From positions 55,853,802 to 55,917,801 of the forward strand of contig NC_012871.2 of NCBI RefSeq assembly GCF_000003195.3: a stretch of DNA of 64,000 nt. The letters are read 5' to 3'. Positions 57,955-64,000 of the stretch are shown piece by piece. Source of the stretch: Sorghum bicolor (lineage: Eukaryota > Streptophyta > Magnoliopsida > Poales > Poaceae). The first letter of the stretch is position 1; every line of letters starts with the position of its first letter. A model generated the notes under the pieces. That model was not told the origin of the DNA and did no database searches. It worked only from the letters and a program-made list of their open reading frames with translations. The translations under genes and the position numbers were made by a program.

Positions 57955-58670
57955 TGTTGATGCAAAAAGTGGATCTGCAAACACGAAGGGCTAATACCCG
58001 ATTCAAACGTTAAGGCGTGCCAACCGATTTGACCTTACTATCGGCAAAGGTGATAACTCGAATACTTTGGTCTCGACAACAGCGATGCGCCCGGATGCCA
58101 CGGCCAAGAGGTATTCACGCGGAACTCGAGAATACGCCGAGCTTAAGTCGACGAACTCCTAAGAACTCGTAATGAAAAGGAAAATATGACGAAGTCGTCG
58201 AAAAAGTAGATGTTGGAATATGAGTAAAAACTTGTGTTTGATTGATTGATAGATTCTTCATTACAAGGCCCTAGGGTCTACATTTATACCCTGCTCAAAG
58301 AGCTACAATCAGACACGACTAGGACTCGAATTCCAAATTAAACAGAATCCGTATACAAAACGATTTAAATAACTAAGGAAAGCACAAAACTATCCTCCCG
58401 TGACAAACTGGGACACCACCATGGACCAATCGGCAACCTTCATGTTCTCCTTCTGAGTCATCGGCAGACTCCTCATCGTAGCCATCGACAAAGGCTAACG
58501 CTGACCATCGGCATGAAAGCGTCACTACTCATGGACTTAGTCACATTCAGCTGTCCCTTCATCGGCAACCACCTTCATCGGCAACTCCCCTGCAGACCAT
58601 TTACTGTTGCCCTACCTTGCCGATCTATACTCTACCGATCCTGGGTACGTGTCCAAAAACGGTGTCAACA
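57955..58670 (-). repeat. 3' LTR of element D
   Basis: On the minus strand it starts TGTTGACACCGTTTTTGGAC at 58670 and ends TTTTTGCATCAACA at 57955, 716 bp with TGTTGA/TCAACA ends. It contains about seven copies of ATCGGC or GCCGAT. It interrupts the ULP1 gene of the CACTA element. Confidence 0.8.
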
Positions 58671-58686
58671 CATGCCCCCCAATTTT
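58671..58686 (-). promoter_or_regulatory. Polypurine tract of element D
   Basis: On the minus strand AAAATTGGGGGGCATG lies directly before the LTR start. Its position and G run fit the plus-strand primer. Confidence 0.7.
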
Positions 58687-59070
58687 GGAGTATAAAATCA
58701 TTAATGCTTCGAAATTCTCTACAGTAATCATGCCTTTCCGCAATTAATCCTCTTAATTTGGTAACCGACCGTTGAAATCGAACAACTCTGGCCCGATTCT
58801 TCTGCAGATTCCTCGAATTCCTCAATCTCCCAAACTGGACATCTCCACTTTATTCGCCCATCGGCAATATTACCGTTAGAAGGAGCTGCCGATGAACCGA
58901 CCAGGAAATCTCGCAAAGTGAAATATCTCTAGATTATGACCGCTTCCTGTCAAATCACCTGTGCAATCCCTTGATTACCGTACGAATAGTTACCATATCC
59001 ACCTGAGTATCCTCGGATTTCACGGATACGGCAAAGAGATAAGTCAGATTTGCCCCTGCCCGTTTTGTCC

Positions 59071-59078
59071 TATAAATA
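59071..59078 (+). promoter_or_regulatory. TATA box of the antisense gene in element D
   Basis: TATAAATA lies about 157 bases before the ATG at 59228, followed by a pyrimidine-rich leader (CTTCCTTCTCGGG). This suggests that the plus-strand gene has its own promoter, independent of the LTR. Confidence 0.65.
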
Positions 59079-59227
59079 CTTCCTTCTCGGGTACTCCTTC
59101 TTCATCTGTCATTCTACAAACCCAAAATCCACTTCTTTGGCGGCGGCACTATTCGAGGACTCCAAGAATTCTAGCAAGAACTTCCTCCAACAACCCTCAA
59201 ATTATTGATCTTCTTCCCTGCGAGAAA

Positions 59228-62200
59228 ATGGCCGTCAACTTCATCGTGCCTGAGGTCAGTTCTACTTCTCTCCTGTATTCTCACTGCACTCCTGTTCATC
59301 TGCAGTTCATCTTACTGAATACTTTTTTCTTTCTTTTGCTCTTATTTTTACCCCCAAAAACTTCTAGGATCTGTCCAATAGAATCGTCATCCCTACCGAT
59401 CAACCACACCTCCAATGTCTCGGTCCGCTAGGGAACCCAGATCCTACCGATCTGATCAACGCAGAGACAAACAGAATCCCCTTTAGAGCCGAGAATTTTT
59501 CTCTAGATCTGTGGAAAGATGCCTTCCGCTCTTGGCCCAGTCCTACCAAGGGATGGAAGGATTGGTTCTTGAGAGTCAGCCATTCAAATGAAGTTCAATG
59601 GGGCGAGCGAAAACTGGACTAGTGCATTAGACTGTCTCTTGCCGATATGCATAGGAATGAATCACTGCTGATTGCTGCTTCATATTTCTGGTCAGACACA
59701 CTTAATGCTTTTGTTTTTGGCTATGGCCCTGCTTCTCCCACTCTTGCCGATGTGCTCATGCTCACCGGCTTAGATGTATCCACTGTTATAGTAGTCACAT
59801 ATTTGACACCACACCTAGTGCTAAAGTGGAAACCCGCTCTATCGGCGGTTGGTCTGGGTACATTTAGAAGTACCGTAGAATAGGGCCTGTCAACATAAAG
59901 GAACAAACCACCTTTCTCAACATGTGGCTGGACAAATTTGTATTCTGTGGTCGATCGGCAGGACCAACCTCTGTCTACCTATCGGCAGCAGAGAGATTAG
60001 CTAATGGTGGCCGATTTCCCCTCGGCCGATACCTACTCGGCTCTGCTTATCACCTCCTCCATCAGGTAGCCCAGAAACTACTACTTGGCCAATCCATCGG
60101 CAACTTAGGGGGCCCTTGGTGGTTCTCAACATGTGGCTTAGCCTCCATATGCACAAGCGACTGGGATTCGACCTTTTTGCACAGCGTTTCCCCAGGGATA
60201 TAGCAGAGGATCATGAGTTGGATGAAGAAGAATCGGCAACCCGTCCTCCCTTAAACTATGGTGAAGCCGTCATAGTTTTGCCTGGTACTGGAGGCAATGG
60301 AGATCAAGTCAGCCGATTCTTTCATACTCTTTACGAGGGTTTGACCAAAGAGCAGCGAGCATGGATGCCTTATGAAGATCCACACACCAGATTTCCTCTG
60401 ACCTTTCACCCCTTCGACGAGGCTCTCAATAAAGATCATGATGTGATGATGGCACTTATCACTCCCAGAGCTATACCAGTAAACTTCTTTGGCAGTGGGA
60501 AAGCCTCCAACCAGACCTATGAATTCTACAACCCATCGGCACTAGCCCGTCAACTAGCTTTCGGTCAGCTGTCGATTGCACTCTGTTATGCCGATGTGAT
60601 AAAACCCAGGGAAACCATCACTAGTCTTCTTGAGTGGACCAAAATGCCCAGCCCTCTTCATTACTCAGGCATACAAACAATGGTGGGAAGAATGGAAAGA
60701 GCATTTGTTCTGCAAATCGGCTCTCACGTACCGCGGCATGATCGACCCTAAGTACAAAGTCCCCGACAATATTGTAAGTATTTCTAAACCGATGTTTTAA
60801 TCCTTTCACTTTTACTTCCATCGGTAACTCATTTTCTGTGTTATATTACAGGTTGATAACACACCCCCATCGGTCAGCAGGAGTGGTAAGACGATTGAGC
60901 TCCTTCCATCGGGTCCAATTTCTTTGATCGGCAACAACTCTCCATCGCTGGCCGCTATAATGCATCGGGGTGTACGTCTCAAGAAAGTCACCACCAAGCA
61001 GACGAAGGCATCTCCGTCGGTAGCTGCCTCTACTTTAGCACAAGCCTTTAAGGTAAGTTTTGAAATTCTTTTACCCACACCGATTCCATTCTTACATCTG
61101 TTACACTTGTACTCACAAATTTTCATTGTTGTATCAGCAAACTGGCACATCAGCAAAGACCAGAGGTGTGACTGCCGATGCCCCCCAGTCCAGTCAACCA
61201 AAGAGGAAAAGCTCCAAGAGTACCAGAACCCATGCAAAGCGCCAGAGAACAGCAATACCTTCTCCTCCTCCAAGGTCACCGATCCAGGTGGAATCTTCTC
61301 CTTCTTCTCCAGAAGTCCAGATACAACAAGCACCACCTCCTCTTCAGCCACAAGAAGAACCCCATACAGAAGAACTCCTACCAGAGGAACATCAGCCAGA
61401 AGACACATTGGCTGATGTGCACGAGGAAACCGCCGATCCAGCAAGCCTGATCATAGCATCGGTAGTTTCCTCAATCCAGACAAGCACCGTACCCCCTCAA
61501 GGTAACATATTCTCTACGAAATCATTGCCGATGAACCTACTTTTCCTGTCTTATAATTATTTCTGTTAATCTTTCAGCTGACATAGTCTCATCGGCAGCC
61601 CCAGCCGATCAGCCCGTGGTTCCATCGGCATCATCTAGTCAGAGCAAGAGATTGCCTTGAAACAAGTAAGTTACCCAATCTCTATCCGTATTATTTATCA
61701 GTGCTCGATCATAGAATAACTTATTTTACTCTCCTTTTCAGGAAAAAGACTCTCCTGACAGCTTGTTCTCCTTTGCCATCGATATCTCGGAAGATGAAGG
61801 CGACGAGGCAAGTTCTTCTCGAGCTATTGGAATCTCATCGGCAGAAATCAGAGCAAAGTTAGAAGAATTGTCGGGCCTCCTTCATCAAGACACGGCCCAA
61901 TTGGTCGACGACTCTGATCCAGCCAAGGCCTTGTTCAAGACTCTCAGAGGTCAAATCCCTGCCGATGCCGAGGAAGTCCTTTTTCAAGCTGCACACTTAG
62001 AGAGTCGTCAGCTGCAGTATCGAAAGGCTGCCCAATGTCTTGCCGATAGAGCTGCTCACGCTCAACTCTCAGAAGAGATGATGAAAGTGAAGCTCCTTGC
62101 CGATGAGAAGCATAAGAGCATTGGCATTCTGAAATCCTCAGGAGATGTACTGAAGCAAAAGATTTTTGATCTATCGGTGAGAAGGGAAGCTCTGTTGGCT

Positions 62201-62437
62201 GAACTTAGACTAGTGGAAGAAGCTCTGTCCCAAGCCCAACAGGAAGAAAGCCAACTGCCTGAAGCAATTGAAACTCATGAACAAGAGTGAAACATCGAGG
62301 CTCGTAAAGCACTGCAGATGAAGAAGAAGCTGAAGCCGATGGAGGGCTCTGCCGATGATGATATGAAAGAGACAGAAGAAGCCAACCAGATCCGTCTGCG
62401 CGCCATATCGACGATCCAGGCTTTGTTAAACATGTGA
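59228..62437 (+). pseudogene. Plant-mobile-domain (PMD) and coiled-coil accessory gene of element D
   Basis: ATG at 59228 (MAVNFIVPE), donor after 59254, second exon from 59368. The PMD spans about 59500-60760. It has SYFWSDTLNAFVFGYGPASP and TLADVLMLTGLDV, then NMWLDKFVFCG, SAYHLLHQVAQKL and HDVMMALITPRAIPVNFF. Later exons encode a basic Ser/Pro/Lys-rich linker (about 60855-61500), a short exon near 61580-61665, and a coiled coil (about 61744-62290: AEIRAKLEELSGLLHQD, then LVEEALSQAQQEES). Stops at 59621 (TAG), about 59881 (TAG), 61657 (TGA) and 62288 (TGA), with frameshifts near 59880 and 60660, disable this copy. PMDs are known both in host silencing factors of the MAIN/MAIL1 type and in Gypsy and Mutator elements. 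What the transposon copies do is unknown. Confidence 0.8.
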
Positions 62438-62594
62438 TTTCTTCATCGGCGGCATATTTGCTCTTTTTCTTTTAAACACTCCTAATATTTTGGTCTAGCC
62501 GATAGGACTGTTATCGGCACCTTTTAAAACATCAAGTCCGGCCCCAGATACACTTTTGATTCAGCCGATAGGAATGTTATCGGCACTTAAACTT

Positions 62595-64000
62595 TCATGC
62601 ATTAAGCCATATGCTGGGGTAATATCTCTTTAAAAATTTGCCATTCAATGCCCTAGGGAATTCAACTCCTTCGAGAGTTTCTAAGATATAGGTGTTCCCA
62701 GGAGCAGATCGATTTATCCGATAGGGACCCTCCTAATTGGGAGACCACTTCCCAAATTTTGAACTTTTAGTCTCGATCGGTAAGATTAGTTTCCACACTA
62801 AGTCTCCATCGGCAAACTCCTTAGCCTTTACCTTCTTATTATACCATCTGGCGACTCTCCTCTTATTTTCTTCTATACATATCAAAGCCCTTAGCCGATG
62901 CCCTGCTAGATCATCCAACTCGTCTGTCATCAAAGCAGCATAATCATCGGCAGCCAATTGATCTTGAAAAGATAGTCGCCTAGGCCCAGTCTTAATTTCC
63001 CAAGGTAACATTGCATCATGCCCATACACCAACTGATAAGGTGAAACTTTGGTCGACCCATGACAAGCCATCCGATATGACCATAAAGCTTCATTCAACA
63101 TTGTATGCCACCTCCTAGGATTTTCTTCAATCTTCCGTTTAATAAGCTTGATGATTCCTTTGTTAGATGCCTCGGCCTGCCCATTAGCTTGAGCATAATA
63201 AGGAGAAGAATTTAATACTTTAATTCCCATACCGATTGCAAACTCATCAAACTCCCCTGATGTAAACATAGTACCCTGATCGGTAGTAATTGTTTGAGGA
63301 ATTCCAAATCGGTATATAATATGCTCTTTCACAAAATCAATCATATTGGCCAATGTAACTTTCTTCAAAGGAATAGCTTCAACCCATTTGGTGAAATAAT
63401 CAGTGGCAACCAAAATAAACTTATGTCCTTTGTTGGATGGCGGATAAATCTGGCCGATCAAGTCAATAGCCCATCCTCGGAACGGCCAAGGTTTAATAAT
63501 GGGATTCATGGCTGATGCGGGTGCCCTTTGAACATTGCCAAACTTCTGACATCCTTGACACCCTTTGAAATAATTAAAACAATCCTCAAGTATAGTCGGC
63601 CAATAATACCCATTTCTTCTGATCATCCATTTCATCTTAAATGCCGACTGGTGTGCTCCACACACTCCTTCATGGATTTCCCCCATTAAACTTCTAGCCT
63701 CATCATCACCTAAGCATTTGAGAAGAACTCCATCAATTGTTCGATAATATAATTCATCTTCGAAGAGCACATACTTGGCGGCTTGAAACCGAACACGTCT
63801 CTCAACTTTCTTGGATGGATCCTTTAAATAATCAATGATTTCTTTTCTCCAATCATCGGCACCGATTGCCGATATTGCATTTATCATGGGCTGATATCCT
63901 GAGGCATGCTGAGCCAACCGATTGGCCTCTTCATTATGCAACCGAGGAACATGCTCCAATCGGAAATCCCTGAATTCCTTTAACAGTTGCATACTCCTTT
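62595..64000 (-). pseudogene. Integrase (and end of archaeal-type RNase H) of element D
   Basis: On the minus strand the frame is open from the window edge. It has LEHVPRLHNEEANRLAQHAS (RNase H end), the zinc region HEGVCGAHQS with CQGCQKF, then AIDLIGQI (Asp), TTDQGTMF (Asp) and YAQANGQAEASNKG (Glu), so all integrase catalytic residues are present. The 3' region runs to KSSKFGKWSPN and a TAG near 62733. The same frame then continues with EGPYRI and KFLKRYYPS to a TGA near 62595, so one nonsense codon removes about 45 residues of the C-terminal part. Otherwise this is the best preserved pol segment in the window, so D is probably a fairly young insertion. Confidence 0.9.

Larger units (their letters stand above)
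57955..64000 (-). mobile_element. Element D: Tat-lineage Ty3/Gypsy element with a plant-mobile-domain antisense gene, 3' part
   Basis: Oriented on the minus strand and running off the right edge. In window order it has the 3' LTR (57955-58670), a purine tract (58671-58686), an antisense gene (59228-62437, plus strand) and integrase with the tail of RNase H (62595-64000, minus strand). CAATC at 57950-57954 is the expected target duplication; its partner is outside the window. The layout parallels element C, but the accessory gene is different. The hexamer GCCGAT/ATCGGC is very frequent along the whole element. Confidence 0.85.

Noticed and set aside
59228..62437. Host plant-mobile-domain gene
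   Set aside because: It lies between the integrase and 3' LTR of element D, shares that element's hexamer signature and has several stops.

Overview
This window is nuclear DNA from a grass. It is almost entirely transposable elements nested inside one another. I recognise no ordinary host gene. The kind of repeats points to a panicoid or andropogonoid grass (sorghum or sugarcane type), but that is an inference from repeat style, not a match to a database. Markers include Ty3/Gypsy Tat-lineage elements with a second RNase H and antisense genes, tRNA-Asp-primed non-autonomous LTR elements, CACTA elements with GGGACTAAA or CACCGG palindromes, a Stowaway MITE, and MITEs ending in AACTAAACAAGGCC.

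Left part (1-16161). A minus-strand non-autonomous LTR element (element A, about 423-5267) has a 1.65 kb LTR, a tRNA-Asp primer site and one intact 423-codon frame that carries two aspartic-protease domains in tandem. A Tat gag fragment (1-422) abuts it on the left. On the right lies a decayed L1-type LINE (5268-11590). Then come a small CACTA-like non-autonomous element (12277-13376), a CACTA deletion derivative that keeps a complete-looking ULP1 protease gene (about 13790-15520, minus strand), and a relic of a Tat pol gene (15893-16161).

Centre (16162-39350). Element B (16162-36148, duplication ATATC) is a 7.9 kb non-autonomous LTR element related to A. It sits inside the Tat relic: the relic's RNase H reading frame resumes at 36154. 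Its 3' LTR is itself split by element C (24054-36099, duplication GTATC), a Tat element with gag, PR, RT, RNase H, archaeal-type RNase H, integrase, a multi-exon antisense gene and a 70-bp palindrome-bearing repeat array. By eye the LTRs of C differ at about 2.6% and those of B at about 9%, which agrees with the nesting order. A solo LTR (36631-39227, duplication TACTT) also cuts the same relic.

Right part (39350-64000). Diverged LTR-like sequence and three groups of MITEs lead to a truncated LTR (44395-45249). That LTR is interrupted by a large CACTA element (45250 onward). The CACTA has a tnpD-type transposase gene, split by another solo LTR (47875-50348, duplication CAGTT) and carrying an internal deletion. 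It also has a tnpA-type gene fused to a ULP1 protease. At 57955 that gene is cut by a second Tat element (element D, minus strand, running off the window). D has a nearly intact integrase and a plus-strand multi-exon gene with a plant mobile domain and a coiled coil.

The most interesting patterns are: (i) the tandem retropepsin frame in A; (ii) a private hexamer strongly over-represented along each Tat element, GCCGAT/ATCGGC in D and TGGTCG/CGACCA in C, alongside antisense accessory genes; and (iii) arm-to-arm covariation in the CACTA palindromes, with a second palindrome array inside the element next to the second promoter.
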